From Methylophilus aquaticus (GTDB lineage: Bacteria > Pseudomonadota > Gammaproteobacteria > Burkholderiales > Methylophilaceae), in the NCBI RefSeq assembly GCF_030769565.1, contig NZ_JAVCAP010000022.1, positions 1-64,000 on the forward strand: DNA of 64,000 bases, read 5' to 3'. Below are positions 56,925-64,000 of this stretch, piece after piece (the first letter of the stretch is position 1; every line of letters begins with the position of its first letter). A model generated the notes under the pieces. The model saw nothing but the letters and a program-made list of their open reading frames with translations. It had not been told where the DNA came from and ran no database searches. Made by a program: the position numbers and the translations under genes.

Positions 56925-58028
56925 TTATAAAAGTCGGTGTGCTGCTGACATCAGCTTTTTATAGTCGCCACGTTTGATCAGTTCGCTTTGGGCCAACATA
57001 TTTAGCAGCATGCTTTGCTGTTGTTGCAGTTGGATGGAGCACAGCAGGCTCTCTGTCAGTGAGTGAGCGCTGGCGATGTAATGTATATTAAACATGTCAC
57101 ACCACATGCCATAAAGGCTGCCTAGCATCAGGCTCTTTTGAGGGTATTTGGCAGCTAATGGCTGAGTTTGGGCCGGGTGTAAGCGTTGATCATCAATCAG
57201 TAACAGTTGGTAGTCTTGCAGTTTGCGTGCAATCAGGCTGTGTGCCTGTTCCTGATCCTGGTTTGTGACATTACTGGCAATGACACTGTTATGCCAGATG
57301 GCGGTCACCGGGTAATTAATACAATATTTTTCAAGTTGTTCTGCCAATGCGGGCGAATAGCCACCGGAAATTGCTGGTAACCTTAAAAGTTGCAAGCCAT
57401 GCTTCTCCAGTGTGAGGCTCAGTGGAGCAGGCATGTCGTGATCTACCAGTAGATAGCCGCCACGCTGTTTTAATAATTCGATCACAGCAAGTTCCAGCGT
57501 AAGAGAGTTGCTGCAAATAATCTCTTGTGGAGAAACCAGAAATCTTTTTTCATGCGCTAGCAGGTTTGCCAGCATGTGCTTCAGGCTGAGCAACCCCCCC
57601 TGGTCGTAATCCTGAGGTTGCAGTTTGTGCATATGTAACGCTGCGCGACGCGTATGGTGCAGGCTGGTTTTCTGGATCAATAGTCGAATGCCTTCTGCTG
57701 GTTGTATCATGCCCTCACTGATCGCGGCGGTGTTAACCGAAGTCGTATATGGGCCAGGAATGTCTCCGTTTGGTGTATCAGAGACAAAGGTGCCACGTTT
57801 CGGTTCTGTGTAAATCAGTCCTTGTGCAGAAAGCTCTTCATAGACGCGTGCAACCGTTTTCCGGTTAATACCCAGTTGCTGTGCAATGTCTCGGGTACTT
57901 GGCAGGAGGCTCCCCCCCAACCATCTGCCACCTTCGATCATGCTGCGAAAATGTCGTGTAAGTTGTTGGTGGATTGAGTCTGGAGACGTTTTGTCAAGTT
58001 CCAGAGAGTAATGCCAAGGTCTGAGCAC
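56925..58028 (-). CDS. MocR-like GntR regulator with degenerate aminotransferase domain
   Basis: A 367-residue transcription factor. The N-terminal GntR winged helix (~10-85) is complete: SIHQQLTRHFRSMIEGGRW, LPSTRDIAQQLGINRKTVAR and VYEELSAQGLIYTEPKRGTF. The rest (~115-360) aligns in outline with the fold type I aminotransferase domain of MocR regulators, but it is about 100 residues shorter. Where MocR proteins have the PLP lysine (GSFSK), this one has GSLYGMWCD. PLP binding through a Schiff base is therefore unlikely. It faces xoxF and is a natural candidate regulator of it. Confidence 0.8.
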   Translation of the reverse strand: MLRPWHYSLELDKTSPDSIHQQLTRHFRSMIEGGRWLGGSLLPSTRDIAQQLGINRKTVARVYEELSAQGLIYTEPKRGTFVSDTPNGDIPGPYTTSVNTAAISEGMIQPAEGIRLLIQKTSLHHTRRAALHMHKLQPQDYDQGGLLSLKHMLANLLAHEKRFLVSPQEIICSNSLTLELAVIELLKQRGGYLLVDHDMPAPLSLTLEKHGLQLLRLPAISGGYSPALAEQLEKYCINYPVTAIWHNSVIASNVTNQDQEQAHSLIARKLQDYQLLLIDDQRLHPAQTQPLAAKYPQKSLMLGSLYGMWCDMFNIHYIASAHSLTESLLCSIQLQQQQSMLLNMLAQSELIKRGDYKKLMSAAHRLL

Positions 58029-58383
58029 AGCCTGATCCTAATGTTTTGTAAGTGATTTTCAAGTGTGAATTTGCTGTCAATGTGGCAACAAATGATCTTG
58101 AAAGGCACACTAGGCAGTGTCTTTCCTGAAACGTAATGATACAAAAAAAAAGCATCTTGTTAAAGACATGTGAGTTTTTCCTGATCTGGACCATGAATAA
58201 AACTAAAAACTGGCTGGCTGCTATCAGGCGTTGTTTATATTACAGTTACATTCGCTTAAAAGGGAATCATCCGCGTATTGGATGGTTACAGCTCTGGGTT
58301 CCTAGTTCCAGTGATAACTTAAGTGCAATGCAATTTTTGTGGCTACAAGATTGCTACTTTGTGATTTATCCTTGGAGATTACT
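58029..58383. promoter_or_regulatory. Divergent regulatory gap between MocR-like gene and xoxF
   Basis: 355 bases without a credible gene. An imperfect inverted repeat GAAAGGCAC (58100-58108) / GTGTCTTTC (58117-58125), eight of nine positions matching, lies 72 bases before the regulator start and is a candidate operator. GGAG before the ATG at 58384 is the xoxF ribosome-binding site. I could not place a convincing xoxF promoter. A frame at 58136-58387 has no credible start signal and is not called. Confidence 0.5.
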
Positions 58384-60258
58384 ATGAAGAATAAAATTAA
58401 AACCGCATTTGGTGTTGCTGCTGGTGTAGCACTCGCTATGCCAATGCTTGCAATGGCTGCCGCAGACCAAGAAGCTGCGATGTCCAATCCTAATAACTGG
58501 GCACATCCACGTGGCCAGCATAACAATCAGGCATACAGCACACTGTCACAAATTAATAAAGGTAACGTTAAAAGCCTGAAAATGGCCTGGACGTTTGCTA
58601 CTGGTGTAAACCGTGGCCATGAAGGTTCCCCAATTGTTGTAGGTAACATGATGTATATCGTGACTGCCTTTCCAAACAATATTTATGCACTGGATCTCAA
58701 CGACAATCAAAAAATTGTGTGGTCTTATTTTCCAAAACAAGACCCAAGCGTTCAAGCAGTCCTGTGCTGTGACAACGTGACGCGTGGTCTGGGTTTCGGT
58801 GATGGCAAAATCTATCTGCAACAAAACGATGGTATGTTGGTTGCTTTGGATGCCAAAGACGGTAAAAAAGTATGGGAAGTAAAAAATACTGATCCAAAAG
58901 TCGGTGCAACTAACACTAATGCGCCACACGTGATCAAGGACAAGGTGTTAACAGGGTGTTCCGGTGCTGAATTCGGCGTGCGTTGCTTTATCGCGGCATA
59001 TAACCTGAAAGATGGCTCACTGGCCTGGAAAGCCTATTCTACAGGCCCTGATGCTGAAACATTGCATGACGCAAACACTAACAAAGATAACCCGCTCTAC
59101 AACGCGCTGTCTGTCTATCAGGATGTTAACGGTGGTAACAAAGAGGGTGGTTCTTTCAAACGCCTCGAGGCTTCGCAAATCAAAGGCGGCGAAATGGAAC
59201 TGGGTACACGCACCTGGTTGAAGCCACAAGCTGTGAAAGATGGTTGGCAACATGGTGGTGGTTCCGTATGGGGCTGGTGGCCATATGATGCACGTACCAA
59301 CCTGGTGTACTACGGTGCTGGTAACCCATCTGTGTGGAACCCGGACGTTCGTCCAGGCGACAATAAATGGTCCATGACTGTCACTGCACGTGATCTGGAC
59401 ACCGGCATGGCCAAATGGGCGATGCAGATGACACCGCATGATGAGTGGGACTATGACGGTGTAAACGAAGTCATCCTGTTCGATAAAGGTGGCAAAACAT
59501 ATGCATGGCACCATGACCGTAATGGTTTTGCTTATACATGGAACGCACACACCGGTTCCCTGATTGCTGCTGAAAAAGTACATCCTTTTGTGAACTGGGC
59601 TGGAGATGTAGATCTTAAAACTGGCGTGCCAAGCAAAGATGGTCGTTACTCCACGCACCAGGATTACAATGCCAAAGGTATCTGCCCGGCAGCTTTGGGT
59701 ACAAAAGACCAGCAGCCTGCTGCTTACTCACCAAAAACGGGTTTGATGTATTCACCATTGAACCACGTATGTATGACTTACGAGCCAGTGGAGTCAAAAT
59801 ACGTTGCAGGTCAACCATGGGTTGGTGCTACGTTGACCATGTTTGCTGGTCCTGACGGCGTGATGGGTGGCTTTGCTGCTTACGACCCAATGACCAACAA
59901 AAAAGTGTGGTACAACAAAGAGAAATTCTCTGCCTGGAGCGGTGCGCTGACAACAGCTTCCAATATCGTGTTCTACGGTACTCTGGATCGCTGGTTCAAA
60001 GCGGTTGATGCTCAATCAGGTAAAGAGCTGTGGAAATTTCAGGTAGGTTCAGGGGCTATTGGTAACGCGTTCACTTATGGCCTGAAAGGCAAGCAGCACG
60101 TAGGCATACTGTCCGGGATCGGCGGTTGGGCTGGTGTGGCGATGAACCTGGGTATGACCAGCGACACTGATGCATTGGGTGCTGCGGGTGGTTACAAAGA
60201 GTTGACCAAGTACAACGCTGCGCCTGGCGGCGGTGCACTGAACGTATTCTCACTGTAA
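58384..60258 (+). CDS. xoxF: XoxF-type PQQ-dependent methanol dehydrogenase
   Basis: A 624-residue periplasmic quinoprotein that oxidises methanol with PQQ. Signal peptide 1-26 (ending AMA). Eight-bladed propeller with the family's adjacent-Cys disulfide (Cys128-Cys129, VLCCDNVTRG). Metal and active-site residues: Glu196 (GAEFG), Asn314 (GAGNPSVWNP), catalytic Asp356 and Asp358 in DEWDYDGVN. The Asp two residues after the catalytic Asp marks lanthanide-dependent XoxF; MxaF has Ala there. A segment at ~230-275 looks longer than in the common XoxF5, so a Methylophilaceae XoxF4 type is possible. No xoxG or xoxJ beside it. Confidence 0.95.
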   Translation: MKNKIKTAFGVAAGVALAMPMLAMAAADQEAAMSNPNNWAHPRGQHNNQAYSTLSQINKGNVKSLKMAWTFATGVNRGHEGSPIVVGNMMYIVTAFPNNIYALDLNDNQKIVWSYFPKQDPSVQAVLCCDNVTRGLGFGDGKIYLQQNDGMLVALDAKDGKKVWEVKNTDPKVGATNTNAPHVIKDKVLTGCSGAEFGVRCFIAAYNLKDGSLAWKAYSTGPDAETLHDANTNKDNPLYNALSVYQDVNGGNKEGGSFKRLEASQIKGGEMELGTRTWLKPQAVKDGWQHGGGSVWGWWPYDARTNLVYYGAGNPSVWNPDVRPGDNKWSMTVTARDLDTGMAKWAMQMTPHDEWDYDGVNEVILFDKGGKTYAWHHDRNGFAYTWNAHTGSLIAAEKVHPFVNWAGDVDLKTGVPSKDGRYSTHQDYNAKGICPAALGTKDQQPAAYSPKTGLMYSPLNHVCMTYEPVESKYVAGQPWVGATLTMFAGPDGVMGGFAAYDPMTNKKVWYNKEKFSAWSGALTTASNIVFYGTLDRWFKAVDAQSGKELWKFQVGSGAIGNAFTYGLKGKQHVGILSGIGGWAGVAMNLGMTSDTDALGAAGGYKELTKYNAAPGGGALNVFSL

Positions 60259-60303
60259 TTTAAGCCAGTCTTAAGTCATCAGTAAGTAATACTTAGCGCT
60301 ATG

Positions 60304-60333
60304 AACACCCTGCTTTGGCAGGGTGTTTTTTTA
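60304..60333 (+). terminator. Terminator after xoxF
   Basis: Perfect arms AACACCCTGC and GCAGGGTGTT around TTTG, then a T-run. It marks xoxF as a single-gene unit. Confidence 0.93.
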
Positions 60334-60360
60334 TTACTACTGCAAGCGTGTGGCTGTAAC

Positions 60361-61233
60361 TCAGGAATAGACACGTACAGCATTTTCAGCACGCAATTGC
60401 TGGAAAATTTGTAATCGCAATCGCTTGATATGTCCCTGTGTGACTTGTTCCAGAATCGCGCAGCCAGGCTCATGCTGATGCGTACAATTGTTGAATTTAC
60501 ATTTTCCGATAAAAGGACGGAATTCGATAAACGCATACTCCAGCGTCGCGGTGTCGACATGGTACAAGCCAAACTCTTGCAGGCCAGGGGAGTCAATAAT
60601 CGCGCTGTGTACGTCCAGATGATAAAGATGGGTGGCTGTGGTGGTATGTTTGCCACTGTCCAGTGTTGCACTGATCTCTTGCGTGCGACTATGCACCTCG
60701 GGTAATAGCGCATTGATAATCGTGGATTTGCCCATGCCGGATTGCCCCACCAGTATGCTGGTTTGGTGATCGAGTAAAGGTAGCAGGGGGGCTACTGATT
60801 CTGCGGCACTCAGGCGCACGGTGTGATAACCCAATGTGGCATAAAAAGCCAGTTTTTCTTCGGCCTCGGCATTGGCCATGTCGCATTTGTTGAGAATTAT
60901 CACTGGCCGGATACCACAGGCTTCAGCTGCAATCAGGCAGCGATTGAGCAAGTCTTCGTAAAAGCTGGGTTGCGTGGCCAGTACAATCAGTATTTGTGTG
61001 ACATTGGCCGCCAGAATCTTGCTTTTAAAGGCATTGCTGCGATAAAGCAAACTACTTCTTTCGGCGGTTTTTTCGATGACGCCTTCATGGTTGTCGGTCA
61101 GTTTGATCGAGACGCGGTCACCAGCTGCATTATCCACTTTCTTGCCGCGGGTGACACAGCTGATGACGTGCCCATCCGTCAGTTCAACATTGTAACGCTT
61201 GCCAAAAGCGGCTACTACCAATCCTTCCTGCAT
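60361..61233 (-). CDS. rsgA: Ribosome small subunit-dependent GTPase RsgA
   Basis: A 290-residue circularly permuted GTPase that matures the 30S subunit. An OB-fold N-terminus (~1-65), G4 motif ILNKCDMANAE (NKCD) before the G1 P-loop GQSGMGKSTIINALL, G3 DSPGLQEFGL, and a C-terminal zinc knuckle CKFNNCTHQHEPGCAI. Starts one base after the cytochrome gene ends, so it shares an operon with it and the M48 peptidase. Confidence 0.95.
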   Translation of the reverse strand: MQEGLVVAAFGKRYNVELTDGHVISCVTRGKKVDNAAGDRVSIKLTDNHEGVIEKTAERSSLLYRSNAFKSKILAANVTQILIVLATQPSFYEDLLNRCLIAAEACGIRPVIILNKCDMANAEAEEKLAFYATLGYHTVRLSAAESVAPLLPLLDHQTSILVGQSGMGKSTIINALLPEVHSRTQEISATLDSGKHTTTATHLYHLDVHSAIIDSPGLQEFGLYHVDTATLEYAFIEFRPFIGKCKFNNCTHQHEPGCAILEQVTQGHIKRLRLQIFQQLRAENAVRVYS

Positions 61234-61234
61234 A

Positions 61235-61543
61235 TCAAAAGTGATAAAAAGTATGATTTAAATACAGCACGACTTGCTGTTCTTCATCATCAAACCATTT
61301 GAGGTTAAGCATGGTATTGCAGTTGGTCACTTGCGCCTTTAAGCCAGATAAGGAGCGTACCTTGCGGTATTCTCGGGTGTAAATGCCACTGCCATCCCTC
61401 CCAAAACTGCTGGCATGGCAACTGATGCAATGGGTATTCACCAGTTTTTTGCCCGCCTGGATGCTGCTTGTATCCTGCTCACCGGCAATCAATCCAGTAG
61501 TGCAAAGGAGCAGGGCGACAGCGGACAGATGACGTGTTTTCAT
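61235..61543 (-). CDS. Small exported cytochrome c
   Basis: A 102-residue protein with a signal peptide (~1-20, ending LIAG) and one haem site CISCH at ~38-42. The expected distal Met would be in TMLNLKWFDDEEQQVVLYLN, a class I-like C-terminal helix. It is single-haem and small, like cytochrome c5/c8-type carriers. Its start overlaps the M48 peptidase stop (ATGA), and rsgA follows after one base. Electron partner unknown. Confidence 0.82.
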   Translation of the reverse strand: MKTRHLSAVALLLCTTGLIAGEQDTSSIQAGKKLVNTHCISCHASSFGRDGSGIYTREYRKVRSLSGLKAQVTNCNTMLNLKWFDDEEQQVVLYLNHTFYHF

Positions 61544-62787
61544 GCGTATGTTTGCAGTTTTGCAATACGCAAACTGGCCGGTGGATGTGAGTCATAGAAC
61601 GCAGAATGCAATGGATCGGGCGTCAGGGTCGAGGCATTGTCCCGGTACAGCTTAACCAGCGCATCAATCAGGTACTGTGGGCGAGACTGGTGCGCAGCGT
61701 AATGGTCAGCTTCAAACTCATTGGTGCGCGAGTATGCGGCCATCAGGGGACGCAATACAAACATGAATACCGGAGCAATCAACACAAACAATAGCAGTGC
61801 CATGTGATTGCTGGCTTGGGTTACACCCAGACCCTGATAGAACCAGTCCTGCTGCATTAAATAGCCCAGCAATGCCAAGCCTAGCAAGCTCAAGCCAAAC
61901 ATCATGACAATTCTCTTGATGACATGTTTGTGTTTGAAGTGCCCCAGCTCGTGTGCGAGCACTGCTTCAATTTCATCCGCATTCAATTTGTCGAGCAAGG
62001 TGTCAAAAAATACGACGCGTTTGTTTTTACCAAACCCAGTGAAATAGGCATTGCCATGTCCTGAACGTGTTGAACCATCCATCACAAACAAGCCCTGGCT
62101 GGCAAATCCGCATTTCTGCATCAGTGCTTCAATCCTGTTTTTCAGGCCGTGGTCTTCTAGCGGGGAAAATTTATTAAACAGCGGTGCAATCCAGGTTGGG
62201 TACACAGCCAGCATAAACAGGTTGAATACACTCCATACTACCCATAGGTAGAACCACCACCCGCTGCCTGTACTTTGCATCAGCCATAGTGCGACCAGCA
62301 GAATGGGGCCGCCCAGCAGTAAACCAACCAGGGTATGCTTGATCAGGTCATTAAAAAACATTCCGCGCGACATTTTATTGAAGCCAAACCGCGCATCCAC
62401 ATTAAAGGTCTGGATGTAGTCAAATGGCAGTGTGGCAAGGCTAGAAAGCAGCATGGCAGAGCAGACCACCAGTGCGCCACGCACAATCTCATGTGAAGGC
62501 AGCCATTGCTGCCACACATTGTCCAGTAATTGCAAAATACCACCGAGCGTCAGTGCCAGCAGGATAAAAGACTCCATGATGGTCTCACTTAAGCGGAGTT
62601 TGACTTTGGCTGTTGTATAGTCTGCTGCGCGTTGATGTGCCTCCAGGCCGATCGTTTGACTAAAGGCTTGTGGCACCTGATGACGGTGACTTTCGATGTG
62701 GCGAATGTGGCGCATGCCCAGCCAGATTCTGATGAATAAGCTGATCGCAATCAGGGCAACGAATATTTGTGTGAAGAGTGCTGACAT
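61540..62787 (-). CDS. M48-family membrane metallopeptidase
   Basis: A 415-residue Ste24/CAAX-type zinc peptidase. Several membrane helices (N-terminal ~1-20, then ~65-85, ~100-120, ~150-200, ~295-345) and the zinc motif HELGH in VLAHELGHFKHKH, with the third ligand Glu in NEFEADHYAAHQS. Length and layout match Ste24-type enzymes rather than HtpX (about 290). Likely role: turnover of membrane proteins. First gene of an operon with the cytochrome and rsgA. Confidence 0.92.
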   Translation of the reverse strand: MSALFTQIFVALIAISLFIRIWLGMRHIRHIESHRHQVPQAFSQTIGLEAHQRAADYTTAKVKLRLSETIMESFILLALTLGGILQLLDNVWQQWLPSHEIVRGALVVCSAMLLSSLATLPFDYIQTFNVDARFGFNKMSRGMFFNDLIKHTLVGLLLGGPILLVALWLMQSTGSGWWFYLWVVWSVFNLFMLAVYPTWIAPLFNKFSPLEDHGLKNRIEALMQKCGFASQGLFVMDGSTRSGHGNAYFTGFGKNKRVVFFDTLLDKLNADEIEAVLAHELGHFKHKHVIKRIVMMFGLSLLGLALLGYLMQQDWFYQGLGVTQASNHMALLLFVLIAPVFMFVLRPLMAAYSRTNEFEADHYAAHQSRPQYLIDALVKLYRDNASTLTPDPLHSAFYDSHPPASLRIAKLQTYA

Positions 62788-62908
62788 AACCTTATGTGTA
62801 ATATGTAAATGTTACTAAAGACCTATTTTGATGGATTTATACCCACCTTGTTCAATGAACTGAATATAATGTCTCATTTTAATGGAAATCATGACAAGAG
62901 GGACGCAA

Positions 62909-63475
62909 TTGGCGAATAATCAGGATTATTTAATCTGGCTGGACATGGAAATGAGTGGTTTGCAGCCAGACAGCGACCGTATTTTGGAGTTGGCAGCCGT
63001 GGTGACTGACGCACAATTGAATATTGTGGCTGAATCACCGGTGTTGGTGGTGTATCAATCAGATGCCGTATTGGATGGCATGGATGCCTGGAACAAGGGG
63101 ACGCATGGTCGTAGCGGGTTGATCGATAAAGTCAAAGCTTCCACGCTGGACGAAGAGGCCGCGACCGATGCCATGTTGAGTTTTCTAAAAGCACATGTGC
63201 CGGCAGGTAAGTCACCCATGTGTGGTAACTCAATCTGTCAGGACAGAAGATTTATGGCGCGTTATATGCCGCGTCTGGAGCAGTTTTTTCACTACCGCAA
63301 TCTCGACGTCAGCGTATTTAAAGAGTTGGCGCGTCGCTGGCGTCCGGATATTTACAGCGGTTTCAAGAAAGCCAGTCGACATGAAGCCCTGGCTGATATT
63401 TATGAGTCTATCGATGAGCTCAAATATTACCGTGAACATTTTTTGATCATGACAGCCCCGGCAAAAGCCGAGTAA
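62909..63475 (+). CDS. orn: Oligoribonuclease
   Basis: A ~188-residue DEDDh 3'-5' exonuclease that clears RNA dinucleotides, including pGpG from c-di-GMP breakdown. Exo I is [20 protein letters not shown]; exo II and III are in [11 protein letters not shown] and [21 protein letters not shown] chose TTG at 62909 because AGAGGGA lies five bases before it and the family starts there; ATG at 62891 is possible. A diguanylate cyclase gene is also in this window. Confidence 0.94.
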   Translation: MANNQDYLIWLDMEMSGLQPDSDRILELAAVVTDAQLNIVAESPVLVVYQSDAVLDGMDAWNKGTHGRSGLIDKVKASTLDEEAATDAMLSFLKAHVPAGKSPMCGNSICQDRRFMARYMPRLEQFFHYRNLDVSVFKELARRWRPDIYSGFKKASRHEALADIYESIDELKYYREHFLIMTAPAKAE

Positions 63476-63504
63476 CCAAAAGCAGAGTAACGTAGACCTC
63501 AGAT

Positions 63505-63529
63505 AAAAAAAGACGCCTAAAAAGGCGTC
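63505..63529 (-). terminator. Terminator after glgA
   Basis: GACGCC and GGCGTC around six bases, with seven T on the minus strand following the stem. It ends the leftward glycogen synthase transcript. Confidence 0.8.
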
Positions 63530-63627
63530 CTGAGGGAGGAGAAGTTAGCTTTGGAGAAGCTTGAGTAGATATAAGCATCTTCTGTGCCAACTTACATTCC
63601 CTTTTGAGTCCAGTATTTCCCAGTTTT

Positions 63628-64000
63628 TTAATGCTTAAACATCCTTTGGTAGAGTGTTAAATAGTGTTTTGCACTGGTTTTCCAGCTGACATCCTGCTTC
63701 ATGGCCTGCTTTTGCAATTGCTGCCAGTGACCAAAATTGGCATGCATTCGGATGGCTTGTTGTAATGTGACCAAAAGTGTCGAGGCCGTGTTTTCGGGTA
63801 ACACAAAACCGGTCATATTATGTGGCAACTTCCCATCCTCCGTGACTGTTCCACCACTGACTGAGTCCGCCAACCCGCCTGTATTCGCGACGACAGGAAT
63901 CGTTCCGTAGCGTAATCCATACATTTGGTTTAATCCGCAAGGCTCAAAGCGGGAAGGCATCACGAAAATATCTACTCCTGCCATCATGCGGTGCGAGAGT
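63628..64000 (-). CDS. glgA: Glycogen synthase, C-terminal part
   Basis: The last ~123 codons of a GT5 glycogen/starch synthase, cut by the window edge (the frame is open to 64000). The GT-B C-terminal motif with the catalytic Glu is clear: FVMPSRFEPCGLNQMYGLRY, then GTIPVVANTGGLADSV. The C-terminal helix VSWKTSAKHYLTLYQRMF is the normal ending. It makes alpha-1,4-glucan from ADP-glucose; other glg genes would lie to the right. Confidence 0.93.
   Translation of the reverse strand, partial: LSHRMMAGVDIFVMPSRFEPCGLNQMYGLRYGTIPVVANTGGLADSVSGGTVTEDGKLPHNMTGFVLPENTASTLLVTLQQAIRMHANFGHWQQLQKQAMKQDVSWKTSAKHYLTLYQRMFKH

Noticed and set aside
58136-58387. 83-codon frame in the xoxF upstream gap
   Set aside because: No good ribosome-binding site, unusual composition, ends just past the xoxF start, and resembles nothing known. 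The gap is better read as regulatory.
63476-63627. Small gene or RNA between orn and glgA
   Set aside because: Only the glgA terminator is recognisable; no frame or conserved RNA fold was seen.

Overview
The window looks like chromosomal DNA of a methylotrophic betaproteobacterium, most likely of the family Methylophilaceae (Methylophilus, Methylotenera or Methylovorus type). The support is an mxaRSACKL cluster for methanol dehydrogenase maturation, a separate XoxF-type PQQ methanol dehydrogenase carrying the lanthanide-type Asp-Tyr-Asp signature, and gene orders common in betaproteobacteria (pyrG-kdsA-eno-ftsB, alaA-hom-thrC, guaB-guaA). The genus is an inference. Base composition is moderate and fairly even, apart from an AT-rich patch at about 510-1205.

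Left end (1-6970), accessory region. It holds two IS110-type transposase tails, a 5' piece of an IS3-type orfA, an orphan membrane protein preceded by the 3' stump of a broken gene, and an IS3 element that lacks the start of orfA. Next is a direct tandem duplication of about 1.97 kb (2194-4164 and 4176-6143). Each copy carries a VapBC-like toxin-antitoxin pair, a ribbon-helix-helix/RelE-ParE-like pair, a TIGR02450-like Trp-rich protein gene and the 5' end of an FAD oxidoreductase gene. Only the second copy runs on into a complete oxidoreductase.

Core region 1 (6969-33676): a CPA2-type cation/proton antiporter, a 7TMR-DISM diguanylate cyclase, a LysM/BON protein with an Ala-rich lipoprotein, the pqiABC lipid-transport operon, a TauE/SafE permease, tRNA-Asn, an AsmA-like protein, an aspartate aminotransferase, a trypsin-like protease with a TPR-like tail, uvrB, a SemiSWEET, galU, a phosphoribosyltransferase, tRNA-Ser, a Cpx-like two-component system with a Spy-like protein, a YbiT-type ABC-F protein, a nitroreductase, a GreB-like factor, guaA, guaB and a DUF4124 protein.

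Core region 2 (33747-41832): ratB-ratA, smpB, an NAD(P)H-hydrate dehydratase, pyrG-kdsA-eno-ftsB, ygfZ and a YgfX-like gene.

Methylotrophy and biosynthesis (41826-60333): mxaL, mxaK, mxaC, mxaA, mxaS and mxaR all read leftward as one overlapping operon from a promoter shared with the divergent fabA-fabB operon. The structural genes mxaFJGI are not in the window. Next come a pilin-like protein, a DUF1439 lipoprotein, an Mth938-like protein, alaA-hom-thrC, thyA and a PepSY protein. A MocR-type regulator that lacks the PLP lysine faces xoxF across a 355-base gap. Both dehydrogenase modules would serve periplasmic methanol oxidation.

Right end (60361-64000): rsgA, a small cytochrome c and an M48 peptidase in one leftward operon, then orn, then the 3' end of glgA cut by the window edge. 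I found no CRISPR array, prophage, rRNA or replication origin. The points most worth following up are the tandem toxin-antitoxin duplication with its preserved operator, the degenerate MocR beside xoxF, and the perfect palindrome in the mxaR/fabA promoter region.
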